A stretch of 64,000 nucleotides of DNA from Streptomyces globisporus (GCA_014649555.1 BMTG01000021.1:1-64000), one strand, 5' to 3'. Positions 25,609-34,089 are shown, counted from the stretch's first letter. Notes: a model not told the origin generated them from the sequence alone. Numbers and translations are program-made.

Positions 25609-26628
25609 ATGCGCGATGACGAGAAAATGGGCCGCATCACTCTGGCTCAGGTGGCCGAGCAGGCCGGCGTCTCCCTTTCGACAGTTTCGAAGGTCCTCAA
25701 CGGGCGACAGGACGTGGCGACCCGCACGAGGGTCAAGGTGGAGCGCCTGCTGGAGGCCCATGCGTACCGGCGCACCACCCGGTCGGCCAGCGAGACACCG
25801 CTCATCGAGATCGTGTTCCACGAGCTGGAGAGCATCTGGGCGATGGAGCTGATCCGGGGGGTGGAGAACGTCGCCAAGGCCCACGGCACCGGGGTCGTCC
25901 TCACGGAAAGCGGAACCCGCCACGCGCCCGGCCCCGACTGGATGGAGGCGATGCTCCAGCGTCGGCCGCTCGGTGTCGTCCTGGTCTTCTCGACCCTCCC
26001 CGACGAAGTGAAACAGAAGCTCAGGGCACGCTCGATCCCCTGCGTCATCATCGACCCGGCCGGCGACCCCGACCCCGACGTGCCCTCGGTCGGCTCCGCC
26101 AACTGGAACGGCGGACTGGCCGCCACCCGCCACCTCATCGAGTGCGGGCACCAGCGCATCGGTGTCATCACCGGACCCGAGGACATGCTCTGCTCCCGGG
26201 CGCGGCTCGACGGCTACCGGTCGGCGATGACCATGGCAGGGCTGGAGGTGGACCCCAGTCTCATCCTGTTCGGCGACTTCCACGTGGAGGGCGGATACGA
26301 CCGCGCCGCCGAGATCCTGTCCCATCCGCAGCGGCCCACCGCGATCTTCGCGGGCAGCGACCTCCAGGCACTCGGCGTGCTGGAAGCCGCCCGGGTGCGG
26401 GGCCTGCGCGTCCCCCACGACCTCTCGGTGGTCGGCTACGACGACGTGCCCATCGCCCGGTGGGCCAGCCCGGCCCTCACCACGGTCCACCAACCGCTGC
26501 GCCGGATGGCGGAGGAGGCCGCGCAGATGCTGATGCGGCTTCGAGCCCGGGAACCGGTGTCCACACGGCTGGAGCTGGCCACGAGCCTGGTCGTACGCAA
26601 GAGCACGGCTCCACCGCCCGAGAACTGA
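25609..26628 (+). CDS. LacI-family transcriptional repressor of the sugar operon
   Basis: A 339-residue regulator. The N-terminal helix-turn-helix is ITLAQVAEQAGVSLSTVSKV followed by the hinge LNGRQDVATRTRVKVERLLE. The periplasmic-binding-like effector domain includes IGVITGPEDMLCSRARLDGY and LRVPHDLSVVGYDDVPIARW. It is divergent from the ABC-GH3 operon and presumably represses it until an oligosaccharide binds. ATG 25609 was used; a second in-frame ATG six codons later is possible. The arrangement matches BxlR or CebR regulators. Confidence 0.9.
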   Translation: MRDDEKMGRITLAQVAEQAGVSLSTVSKVLNGRQDVATRTRVKVERLLEAHAYRRTTRSASETPLIEIVFHELESIWAMELIRGVENVAKAHGTGVVLTESGTRHAPGPDWMEAMLQRRPLGVVLVFSTLPDEVKQKLRARSIPCVIIDPAGDPDPDVPSVGSANWNGGLAATRHLIECGHQRIGVITGPEDMLCSRARLDGYRSAMTMAGLEVDPSLILFGDFHVEGGYDRAAEILSHPQRPTAIFAGSDLQALGVLEAARVRGLRVPHDLSVVGYDDVPIARWASPALTTVHQPLRRMAEEAAQMLMRLRAREPVSTRLELATSLVVRKSTAPPPEN

Positions 26629-26640
26629 GCACCGTCGTGA

Positions 26641-26905
26641 CGCAGTCACCGAGCCGGTCCGCCGCGCTGTCCGGGCCATGCCCGGCCGCCTCTGGCATCC
26701 CGCCCTGGACCAGGACGGGACACTTCGTGATGGCGCTGAGGTCGCCGAGCCGACAGGAATGGTCGACCTGGTCGGCTACCCAGCCGGCACCCGCGTCATG
26801 GTGCGCCGCGAGCGGCCGCACCCCAGAGCCCAGCCGACCCTGTCGATCAGGACGAGGGCCTGCGTCACCAGGTGTTCCTCACCGACACCCCTTGGTGGGC
26901 GTTTG
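26641..26905 (+). pseudogene. IS1380-family transposase fragment
   Basis: The plus strand reads RRAVRAMPGRLWHPALDQDG, then VDLVGYPAGTRVMVRRERPH, and in another frame DEGLRHQVFLTDTPWW. This is the central part of IS1380-type transposases common in actinobacteria. It begins just after the LacI gene and both ends are missing. A one-base shift near 26845 separates the two frames. Confidence 0.6.
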
Positions 26906-26947
26906 GCGCGGCCGGACATCACTCCTACGGTGACGGCAGACTCAGTT

Positions 26948-27028
26948 TTACCCGAGGAACGACAGCCGAACCTGACGGTCGGCTTTGCCCCTGCTGGGTC
27001 CACCAAACCCCGTTAGGGCAACCCCGAC
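26948..27028 (-). repeat. Two-copy conserved repeat, copy 2
   Basis: Minus-strand frame VALTGFGG, then a short variable stretch, then DRQVRLSFLG and TAA at 26948. Bases 26999-27028 are identical to 18622-18651. The frame is intact in this copy, but nothing upstream is recognisable. It lies just downstream of the IS1380 fragment. Confidence 0.55.
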
Positions 27029-27427
27029 GGTAGCTGGCCGCCCGGCCCCTGCGGGCGCCTGTGCAACGTGTACGCCGAGCACGAGGTGCCGCTGTACGCC
27101 GCTCCCCCGCTGCTCCTGAGCAGGGTCGACGCGAGACCTGAAGGCTCGGGTCCGGGACCCAAGCACTCCGAGACCGTGAGCGATCATGTTGTCCGGTGTC
27201 GTCCAGGGGGCCGTGTCGTCCAACGGCTTCTGGTCAACGGCCGTGCGCGACTCTGCGGAATCCCATCCGGCCAGAGAGACTTCAGAATCTTCGGAACCCG
27301 GCAATTACCTCGCGTCGCGCATCAGCCGCGTAGCCCATAGGAGCGACAGCCCGGAGAACTCGGCGAGCACAACCGGTGATCACACCTCGGAGCCCCTCAC
27401 AGGATGACCGACGGCGACGGCTGGCGA
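27029..27427. other. 399-bp interval without a recognised gene
   Basis: No coding frame with family resemblance on either strand; no repeat or hairpin stands out. It separates IS debris from the metal-resistance module. Confidence 0.5.
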
Positions 27428-27814
27428 TCAGTCGGCGACGGCGGACTCGGGAGCCTCCGCCGGGAGGTCACGGACGCCCAGGCGCAGGTGTTCGACGTGA
27501 TAGAGGGCCTGGTCGAGAAGTTCGGCGACGTGGTTGTCGTAAAGGGCGTAGATGATGGAACGGCCATGGCGTTCGCCGGTGACGAGGCCGAGGTTGCGCA
27601 GCAGACGCAGCTGATGGGAGCAGGCAGAGGCTTCCATGCCTACGGCGTCGGCGAGATCGCCCACCGAGCTGGGGCCCTCCTGGAGACGGGCCAGGATGTG
27701 CAGCCGGGAGGGCGTGGCGAGGGCCTGGAGGGTGGCGGCGACATCGGCGGTCCCGACGGTGTCGAGACGTTCGCGGGTGGTGGCGCTGCTCCTGGCGTCT
27801 GTTCCGTGGCCCAT
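27428..27814 (-). CDS. nmtR: Nickel/cobalt-sensing ArsR/SmtB repressor, NmtR-like
   Basis: A 128-residue repressor starting MGHGTDARSS. It matches NmtR closely in the winged helix (TLQALATPSRLHILARLQEG, EASACSHQLRLLRNLGLVTG) and keeps the full metal set: N-terminal Gly2-His3, and the alpha-5 ligands Asp93, His95, His106 and His109 in YDNHVAELLDQALYHVEHLR. In Mycobacterium NmtR these bind Ni(II)/Co(II) and release the promoter of a P1B-4 ATPase. Here a P1B-4 ATPase gene lies divergently 95 bases away, with an inverted repeat between them. ATG 27814 was chosen because it restores the MGHG start. Confidence 0.92.
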   Translation of the reverse strand: MGHGTDARSSATTRERLDTVGTADVAATLQALATPSRLHILARLQEGPSSVGDLADAVGMEASACSHQLRLLRNLGLVTGERHGRSIIYALYDNHVAELLDQALYHVEHLRLGVRDLPAEAPESAVAD

Positions 27815-27836
27815 GGCGTCATCATACTCGCAACAC

Positions 27837-27852
27837 ATGAAGACCTGTTCAT
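27837..27852. promoter_or_regulatory. Inverted repeat ATGAAGAccTGTTCAT, candidate NmtR operator
   Basis: A 7-2-7 inverted repeat with one mismatch, embedded in AT-rich sequence between nmtR and the ATPase. Its spacing of two bases is typical of ArsR/SmtB-family operators. Confidence 0.65.
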
Positions 27853-27909
27853 ATATTCCTGTATGGTGGCCGCGTTGCCCGCCGTCCGCCCGCGAAGGGT
27901 TCTTTTGTC

Positions 27910-29886
27910 ATGTCTTCTGCTGTGGATCAACGACCCACGCCACCGGTTACGGAGGTGCCGCACGCGGCGCCTCCGAGGCGGCGTACGCGTCTCCTGGCTC
28001 TGCCGGAGGCTCGGTGGGCGCTGGCTTCCCTGCTGTTGTTCCTGCTGGCGCTCCCCGTGTATCTGCTGGGTGCTCCGGCGTGGGCATGGGGCCCGTTGTT
28101 CGCCGCGACCTATGTGACCGGCGGCTGGGAGCCGGGGTGGGAGGGGCTCAAGGCTCTGCGAGACAAGACGCTGGACGTGGACCTGCTGATGGTCGTGGCG
28201 GCACTCGGCGCCGCCGCGATCGGGCAGATCCTGGATGGTGCTCTGCTGATCGTCATCTTCGCGACCTCCGGCGCCCTGGAGGCGGTCGCGACCGCCCGTA
28301 CCGCGGATTCCGTGCGCGGCCTGCTCGATCTCGCCCCCGACGTCGCGACCCGGCTTCGTGCGGACGGCACCGAGGAGACCGTGGACGCCGAACGCCTGGC
28401 GGTGGGGGACGTCATCCTGGCGCGCCCCGGTGAGCGGGTCGGCGCGGACGGACGTGTTCTGGACGGGGCGAGCGACGTCGATCAGGCCACGATCACCGGT
28501 GAGCCGTTGCCGGTGGCCAAGCAGGTGGGGGACGAGGTGTTCGCCGGCACGGTGAACGGCAACGGTGCTCTGCGGGTGCGCGTCGAGCGGGATCCGGCGG
28601 ACTCGGTGATCGCCCGGATCGTGAAGATGGTCGAAGAGGCGTCCGAGACCAAGGCGCCGACCCAGTTGTTCATCGAGAAGGTCGAGCAGCGGTACTCGAT
28701 CGGCATGGTCATCGCCAGCCTGGCCGTCTTCGGTGTCCCGCTCGCCTTCGGCGACAGCCTCCAGTCGGCGCTGCTGCGCGCGATGACGTTCATGATCGTC
28801 GCCTCGCCGTGCGCGGTGGTCCTGTCGACCATGCCGCCGCTGCTGTGCGCGATCGCCAACGCGGGCCGCCACGGCGTGCTCGCGAAATCCGCGGTCGTGA
28901 TGGAGCGCCTGGGTCAGGTCGACGCGGTGGCGCTGGACAAGACCGGCACCCTGACCGAGGGCACCCCACGCGTCACCGACATCCTCCCCCTGCCCGGATC
29001 GAGCCTGGACGAGGAACGGCTGCTGGCCCTGGCAGGGGCTGCCGAGCACCCCAGCGAGCATCCCCTCGCCCGCGCCGTCGTCCGGGCCACCCGGGCCCGC
29101 GGCCTCATCCTCGCCGAGGCGACCGGGTTCGTCTCCTCCCCCGGAGCCGGCGTCACCGCGACCGTCGACGGACACGCCGTTCAGATCGGGTCCCAGGCCC
29201 GTCTCCTCCCTGAAGGGAGCCCGGAACTCGACGCCATGGTCCGCTCGCTCGAAGGAGGGGGCCGTACCGCGGTCCTCGTCCTCCGTGACGGCGCCCCCGT
29301 CGGTGTGCTGGGCATCGCGGACCGGCTGCGCCCGGACGCGGCGGCGACGGTGGCCGCGCTCACCGAACTGACCGGCCGCACCCCGGTGTTGCTGACCGGT
29401 GACAACGAGCGCGCCGCCCGCCGGCTGGCCGCCGAGGTCGGGATCGGCGACGTGCGGGCCGGGCTGCTCCCGCAGGACAAGGTGGCCGCCGTGCGGGCAT
29501 GGGAGGCCGAGGGCCTGCGGGTCCTGGTCGTCGGCGACGGTGTCAACGACGCGCCCGCCCTGGCCGCCGCGCACACCGGCATCGCGATGGGCCGGGCCGG
29601 ATCCGACCTCGCGCTGGAAACCGCCGACGCCGTCGTCGTCCGCGACGAACTCGCCACCGTCCCCGCCGTCGTGGCCCTCTCCCGGACCGCCCGCCGCCTG
29701 GTCGTCCAGAACCTGGTCATCGCCGGGACCTTCATCGCCGTGCTGGTCGCCTGGGACCTGATCGGCACCCTGCCCCTGCCGCTCGGCGTCGCCGGACACG
29801 AGGGCTCCACCGTCATCGTCGGCCTCAACGGCCTCCGCCTCCTGCGCGGAACCGCCTGGCTCCACCCCATCAAGGACACCGCGTAA
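27910..29886 (+). CDS. ctpJ: P1B-4-type metal-exporting ATPase (CtpJ/CoaT-like)
   Basis: A 658-residue heavy-metal ATPase. The phosphorylated Asp343 is in DKTGTLTEG, the actuator loop is TITGEPLP, and the hinge is VGDGVNDAPALAAAHTG. The transport site has Ser-Pro-Cys (299-301) and, in the last membrane segment, His630-Glu-Gly-Ser-Thr; SPC plus HEG[GS]T defines the P1B-4 subgroup, which exports Co(II), Ni(II) or Fe(II) from the cytoplasm. There is no N-terminal metal-binding domain, as usual for this group. Control by the divergent NmtR-like repressor is strongly suggested. Confidence 0.92.
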   Translation: MSSAVDQRPTPPVTEVPHAAPPRRRTRLLALPEARWALASLLLFLLALPVYLLGAPAWAWGPLFAATYVTGGWEPGWEGLKALRDKTLDVDLLMVVAALGAAAIGQILDGALLIVIFATSGALEAVATARTADSVRGLLDLAPDVATRLRADGTEETVDAERLAVGDVILARPGERVGADGRVLDGASDVDQATITGEPLPVAKQVGDEVFAGTVNGNGALRVRVERDPADSVIARIVKMVEEASETKAPTQLFIEKVEQRYSIGMVIASLAVFGVPLAFGDSLQSALLRAMTFMIVASPCAVVLSTMPPLLCAIANAGRHGVLAKSAVVMERLGQVDAVALDKTGTLTEGTPRVTDILPLPGSSLDEERLLALAGAAEHPSEHPLARAVVRATRARGLILAEATGFVSSPGAGVTATVDGHAVQIGSQARLLPEGSPELDAMVRSLEGGGRTAVLVLRDGAPVGVLGIADRLRPDAAATVAALTELTGRTPVLLTGDNERAARRLAAEVGIGDVRAGLLPQDKVAAVRAWEAEGLRVLVVGDGVNDAPALAAAHTGIAMGRAGSDLALETADAVVVRDELATVPAVVALSRTARRLVVQNLVIAGTFIAVLVAWDLIGTLPLPLGVAGHEGSTVIVGLNGLRLLRGTAWLHPIKDTA

Positions 29887-30020
29887 GCAAGCAACCGGCG
29901 TGCCGCCCCCACCAGAAGGGCGACACGGCCCACCGTCACCGTCTGCCGCGGCTGCTGCTGCGGCACCCGAGACCGAGTCCGCCTCCGCGGGCATCACCGA
30001 GCTCGGGGCCTTCCTCCCCC

Positions 30021-30550
30021 AAGGGCATCACCCCGGCTGACGTCACCTACGACAAGGGGGCCCGAGGGCTGGAAATTCGCCACGACCGAGGAGCGATACA
30101 GCGTTTCAGGCCCGGCCGTGGCCGTCGGCAAGGATGCCGCGTGCTCCGTCGCCGTCCGGCAGCTGCCGGACGGCGAAGACCCTAGCGTTCAAGACCCTCC
30201 AGTCCTACGACGACGGGCGCGTGAACCGCTGGGTCGAACTGGAGAAGTCCACCGGGGGCGGCCAGGGGCACTCCGCACCCGTGCTGGAACTCCAGGAAGT
30301 CGCCCCCGGCACCGAGCCGCTCGCCCCCAGCCCCAGTGCATCGAGCTCTGTCCCCGCAACGCCCACGCCGTCCAGCACGCCGAGTTCCGAGCCGGCAGAC
30401 CCGAAGGCGAAGCCGTCGGACAATGCGACGGCCGCGGAGGAAGAGAAGGGCTTCTCGCTCGCCCTGCCGATCGGCATCGTCGTAGTCGTTCTGGCGCTGG
30501 CCGGCGGCCTGTGGTGGTTCCTCAAGCGCCGCCGCACCGGCACCGCCTGA
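30021..30550 (+). pseudogene. YcnI-like (DUF1775) membrane-anchored protein, broken
   Basis: Pieces in successive frames read GITPADVTYDKGARG, GWKFATTEERYSVSGPAVAV, then TLAFKTLQSYDDGRVNRWVE, ending with a Pro/Ser-rich linker, the membrane anchor ALPIGIVVVVLALAGGLWWF and a KRRRTGTA tail. That is the second half and C terminus of a YcnI/DUF1775 protein, a family usually linked to copper. The N-terminal half and signal peptide are missing, and at least two frameshifts (near 30070 and 30180) occur. It follows the ATPase gene closely. Confidence 0.6.
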
Positions 30551-30648
30551 CCATGAACCTCACGGCCCCCGCGCCCGGGGGCCGCGAGGCCGACTGCCCG
30601 TCGCACGCTCGCGCACGAGCACACACATGCACATTCCGGCCAACGGCG

Positions 30649-30658
30649 GCCTACGATG
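30649..30658 (+). promoter_or_regulatory. Promoter element GCCTACGATG before kmtR-like gene
   Basis: TACGAT (30652-30657) fits a -10 box and is seven bases before the ATG at 30665, implying a leaderless transcript. The identical ten bases occur at 31082-31091 before the exporter. Confidence 0.5.
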
Positions 30659-30664
30659 TGCCGC

Positions 30665-31015
30665 ATGAGCGCAAGCACGCAACACGCAGGTGCGCAAAAT
30701 CCGCAGGAGCACGCCCAACGGCTTGCCGAGGCCGTCTCGGTCCTCGCGCTGCTCGCTGACGGCACCCGCCTTGCACTGCTGGAACAGCTCGGCCGCGGCG
30801 AAGCCGATGTCAGCACCCTCACCGAAGCATGCGGCGCCGCACGCCCCTCCGTCAGCCAGCACCTCGCCAAACTCCGCCTCGCCGGCCTGGTCACCACCCG
30901 CAAGGACGGCCGCCGCGTCGTGTACAAACTGCGCCACGGACACCTGCGCCGACTGGTGGAGGAGGCGCTCAACGTCGCCGACCACCAGCTCGGCTCACTG
31001 CCCCCGCACGACTGA
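30665..31015 (+). CDS. kmtR: ArsR-family nickel/cobalt sensor, KmtR-like
   Basis: A 116-residue repressor resembling Mycobacterium KmtR in its recognition region (AARPSVSQHLAKLRLAGLVT) and in the C-terminal segment HGHLRRLVEEALNVADHQLG. In KmtR a His in that first position, a Glu-His pair and C-terminal histidines bind Ni(II)/Co(II); here the His is kept, the pair is Asp-His, and a His lies in LPPHD. The substitution makes the metal assignment less firm. It probably represses itself and the MFS gene downstream, which has the same promoter element. Confidence 0.75.
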   Translation: MSASTQHAGAQNPQEHAQRLAEAVSVLALLADGTRLALLEQLGRGEADVSTLTEACGAARPSVSQHLAKLRLAGLVTTRKDGRRVVYKLRHGHLRRLVEEALNVADHQLGSLPPHD

Positions 31016-31064
31016 AAGCACCCGCTCCCGATGCCACTTCCGTCGATCTCCCACCAGTAGGTGC

Positions 31065-31091
31065 ACAGGTGCGCACATGTTGCCTACGATG
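31065..31091 (+). promoter_or_regulatory. Inverted repeat and promoter of the MFS exporter
   Basis: ACAGGTGC/GCACATGT (31065-31080; one mismatch) is followed at once by GCCTACGATG (31082-31091) with the -10-like TACGAT. The same ten bases precede kmtR, suggesting a common regulator. Confidence 0.55.
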
Positions 31092-31128
31092 GGACAGTCG
31101 CTCCATGCTGCTGACCGGGACGGGACCG

Positions 31129-32523
31129 ATGCTGTCCGTACTGCGCAACCGCACCTACCGACACCTGTTCACTGCCCAGGTCGTCGCCCTTACCGGAACC
31201 GGGCTCGCCACCGTCGCGCTGAGCCTCCTCGCGTACGACATCGCCGGGAACCACGCCTCCACGGTTCTCGGTTCGGCGCTGGCGATCAAGATGATCGCCT
31301 ACGTCGGGATCGCCCCGCTGATCGGCGCGGTCGCGGACCGCATACCGCGCCGGGCCCTGCTGATCACGACGGACCTCACCCGCGGTGGTGTCGCGATGGT
31401 CCTGCCGTTCGTCACCGAGGTATGGCAGATCTACGTTCTGGTCTTCCTGCTGCAAGCAGCATCGGCGGCCTTCACGCCCGCTTTCCAGGCCACCATTCCC
31501 GAGATCCTGCCCGAGGAGCGCGACTATACCCAGGCCCTGTCGCTCTCCCGGCTCGCCTACGACCTCGAAAGCCTCTTCAGCCCCGCCCTGGCCGCCGGAC
31601 TGCTGACCCTGGTCTCCTACAACTGGCTGTTCGCCGGAACGACCGTCGGTTTCCTGGCCTCCGCCGCCCTCGTCCTGGCCGCCGCGTTCCCCAAGCCCGT
31701 ACCCGTCGAGCGCACCGGCGGCGCCTACGCCAAGGCAGCCTTCGGGACCCGCCTGTTCTGGATCACTCCCCGTCTGCGGGCGCTCCTCGCCCTCGACCTC
31801 GCGGTCGCCGCCGCCGGGGCCATCGTCTTCGTCAACACTGTCGTGATCGTCCGGGACCACTTCGACCGCCCCGCCAGCGCCGTCTCCCTCGCGCTGGCCG
31901 CCTACGGCGCGGGCTCCATCCTCACCGCACTGACCCTGCCCCGCCTGCTGCGCCGCTTCACCGACCGGACCGTCATGCTCCCGGCCGCCTTCGCCCTCCC
32001 CGTGGTCCTGGCCGCCGTCGCCGTACTGACCGTCCGAATACCAAGCACCGGGACCTGGGCTGCGGCACTGTCGGCGTGGGCTGCGATCGGTGCTGCGTCT
32101 TCCGCCGTTCTCACCCCCGGTGGCAGGGTCATCCGACGCTCCGCGACCGACGCGGACCTCCCCGCCGCCTTCGCCGCGCAGTTCTCCCTCTCCCACAGCT
32201 GCTGGCTGCTGACCTACCCGCTCGCGGGCTGGCTCGCCGCCGGAGCAGGACTCCCGGTCACCGCGATGGTCCTCGGCGGTATCGCCCTGACAGCCGCGAC
32301 GGCCGCGGCCACGAGCTGGCCCGCCCATGATCCGGCCCGGCTCGAGCACGTCCACCCCGACCTGCCCGCCGGCCACCCCCACCTCACCGAGGCCCGCCGC
32401 TGCGCACACGGCTGGCAGCACCGCCACCACTACGTCATCGACCGCCACCACCACCGCTGGCCCGGCAGAGCCCACACCACCACCGGCCCGCACGCGGCAA
32501 CCGGCACCCGGCCACATCGCTGA
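31129..32523 (+). CDS. MFS metal exporter with histidine-rich C terminus
   Basis: A 464-residue major facilitator protein of about twelve helices. The start region MLSVLRNRTYRHLFTAQVVA and the loop GAVADRIPRRALLITTDLTR are typical of the DHA/NreB-like drug or metal exporters. After the last helix a 60-residue cytoplasmic tail is very His-rich: LEHVHPDLPAGHPHLTEARR, then HGWQHRHHYVIDRHHHRW. Such tails occur in nickel exporters of the NreB type. Together with its KmtR-like regulator this supports Ni/Co export. ATG 31129 was preferred over 31105 because GGGAC lies upstream and the -10 box would otherwise leave almost no leader. Confidence 0.82.
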   Translation: MLSVLRNRTYRHLFTAQVVALTGTGLATVALSLLAYDIAGNHASTVLGSALAIKMIAYVGIAPLIGAVADRIPRRALLITTDLTRGGVAMVLPFVTEVWQIYVLVFLLQAASAAFTPAFQATIPEILPEERDYTQALSLSRLAYDLESLFSPALAAGLLTLVSYNWLFAGTTVGFLASAALVLAAAFPKPVPVERTGGAYAKAAFGTRLFWITPRLRALLALDLAVAAAGAIVFVNTVVIVRDHFDRPASAVSLALAAYGAGSILTALTLPRLLRRFTDRTVMLPAAFALPVVLAAVAVLTVRIPSTGTWAAALSAWAAIGAASSAVLTPGGRVIRRSATDADLPAAFAAQFSLSHSCWLLTYPLAGWLAAGAGLPVTAMVLGGIALTAATAAATSWPAHDPARLEHVHPDLPAGHPHLTEARRCAHGWQHRHHYVIDRHHHRWPGRAHTTTGPHAATGTRPHR

Positions 32524-32762
32524 CACCGACACGGCAGCCCCGTCCGCCTCACCCCACAGGAGCCCGGGCCAGCCGAACAACGCCCCGGGTTCACCCGGGA
32601 CTGCTCGCACTTGCCTGCGACATCATCTGCCCGCACCACCTGCGAGCCTCAACCTGAAGCGATCAGTTGGTGAGGCTGAACCACCCCGGTCGCACATCGG
32701 TCAGAAGCGGCGGCAGGGACCGCCCGGCGGTGCGCAGGTCTTGATCCGCGACGTCAAGAGGC

Positions 32763-32945
32763 TCATGCAGGCTGAGCCCGCACCAGCCGCAGCCGCAGCC
32801 GCCATAGGTCGAAGATCTCGCTGCCGTCGGTTGCGACGTCGAGATCCGCCTCGGTGCCGTTGTCGCTGACGAAGCGGCACCCGGCCCCATGAACCGTGTA
32901 GGAGTAGGTGCCGAGCAGGCGGCCGGCGAGAGTGTCCGCGAGCGT
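32763..32945 (-). pseudogene. Fragment of a small unknown protein (DUF6896-like?)
   Basis: The minus strand encodes AGRLLGTYSYTVHGAGCRFV then SDNGTEADLDVATDGSEIFD and LWRLRLRLVRAQPA, stopping at 32763. It looks like a conserved small domain, possibly DUF6896, but its 5' end is replaced by IS701 sequence. No start codon of its own is evident. Confidence 0.35.
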
Positions 32946-33150
32946 AGCGCAGTAGGCGCTGCATCGGCCCGGGCCGGGCATGGCCGGCCTGTTCGGCCAG
33001 CTGCCAACAGTTCTTCCACTCGACGCTCGCCAGTAGCCCGAGCAGGTAGGCACGGGCCGCGGCCCGGGGTTCAACTCGCCCGAACCGAACCCCGATCCGG
33101 GCCATGACCTGGTCGAACATCGCTCGCCAGCGGGCAGGGTCTGAGCTATG
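32946..33150 (-). pseudogene. IS701-type transposase N-terminal fragment
   Basis: The minus strand encodes DPARWRAMFDQVMARIGVRF, GRVEPRAAARAYLLGLL and ASVEWKNCWQLAEQAGHARP, then PGPMQRLLRYAR, the N terminus of IS701-family transposases. The rest, with the catalytic residues, is missing. Upstream in another frame is a short unrelated stretch, ITEIAADPDAEDGLRMKVVA. It marks a recombination scar at the border with the intact half of the window. Confidence 0.65.
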
Positions 33151-33230
33151 GCGCCCGGCGCCACGACCTTCATTCGCAGACCGTCTTCCGCGTCGGGATC
33201 TGCGGCGATCTCGGTGATGGTGACCTTGAG

Positions 33231-33983
33231 TCAGCCGGAGTCTCCGACCAGCAGTGCCTCCAGACCTGCAGCCAGCTCGTCCGGCCCGCCCCGGTCGGCG
33301 AGACCGAGAGCCGAGGCCCGCAGCCGAGGCAGTTCACCGACGGGGATCCGGTGGAGACCCAGCCGGAAGGCCGGGTCAGGCTCTTCGGGATCGTCGTCCA
33401 TGGCCCGCAACTCGACGAGGATGAACCCGAGCAGCCATGCCGTGAATCTTCTGTGGATGCGGATGGCTTCTGGCTCGGCGAATCCGTACGCATACAGCAG
33501 GGCCAGGACGCGTTCGTCGCTCCGCAGAACGGGGAGGGGCCTGCGAGCCAGCGGGGTGGCCAGCAGGCGTGTGGCCAGGAGCGGCACCACGTGCGGGTGC
33601 CGCAAGGCGACCCCGTAGGTGGCGCGCGCGATGCGGTGGAGGCCGGGCTGCCAGCCGGGAGGCTCTGTCGGCCGCCGCTTCGACTCGGCCGCCCCGCCAG
33701 GGTCGTCCAGGTCTCGCCCGAGCTCCAGGTCCACTTGCAGCCAGAACTCCTCGACCAGGCCGTCCAGCAGTGCGTCCTTGCTGGGGGCGTACCGGTACAG
33801 CGCCATGGCCTCGACGCCGAGTTCCGCACCGAGTTTGCGCATGCTGAGGCCCGCCAGGCCGTCGCGGTCCACAACTTCCAGGGCCGCGAGGAGTACGCGC
33901 TCCCTGCTGAGTCGCCCGTAGCGCCCCTTGTCCCCGGCGCGGCGGGCCGGCCCACCGGCACCGTTCCCGTGTTCCTGCGTCAT
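33231..33983 (-). CDS. TetR-family repressor
   Basis: A 250-residue regulator. The N-terminal helix-turn-helix spans LSRERVLLAALEVVDRDGLA through ELGVEAMALYRYAPSKDALL. The C-terminal half (including PHVVPLLATRLLATP and FTAWLLGFILVELRAMDDD) resembles the TetR_C ligand domain. It is divergent from the polysaccharide operon with a perfect inverted repeat between, so it most likely represses that operon and itself. The inducer is unknown. Confidence 0.88.
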   Translation of the reverse strand: MTQEHGNGAGGPARRAGDKGRYGRLSRERVLLAALEVVDRDGLAGLSMRKLGAELGVEAMALYRYAPSKDALLDGLVEEFWLQVDLELGRDLDDPGGAAESKRRPTEPPGWQPGLHRIARATYGVALRHPHVVPLLATRLLATPLARRPLPVLRSDERVLALLYAYGFAEPEAIRIHRRFTAWLLGFILVELRAMDDDPEEPDPAFRLGLHRIPVGELPRLRASALGLADRGGPDELAAGLEALLVGDSG

Positions 33984-34032
33984 CGCGAACCCCACTTGAC
34001 ACCGTGAGACCTGAGGGTCAAAATCGTACATA

Positions 34033-34047
34033 TACGTTGTAAACGTA
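34033..34047. promoter_or_regulatory. Perfect inverted repeat TACGTTgtaAACGTA, candidate TetR operator
   Basis: A 6-3-6 perfect palindrome in an unusually AT-rich stretch 50 bases upstream of the TetR start and 43 bases upstream of the synthase start. Size and symmetry suit a TetR dimer. Confidence 0.7.
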
Positions 34048-34089
34048 CATAGCAAGCATACAGTGCTGGGCCCGAGAGGAGCGCCCGCC

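Noticed and set aside
27640-29997. 785-codon minus-strand open frame
   Set aside because: It covers the P-type ATPase antisense and overlaps nmtR out of frame; codon composition is that of a shadow frame.
32584-32599. CCCGGGT-TC-ACCCGGG hairpin as a terminator of the MFS gene
   Set aside because: The stem is only seven bases with a two-base loop and such palindromes are common in this GC-rich sequence.
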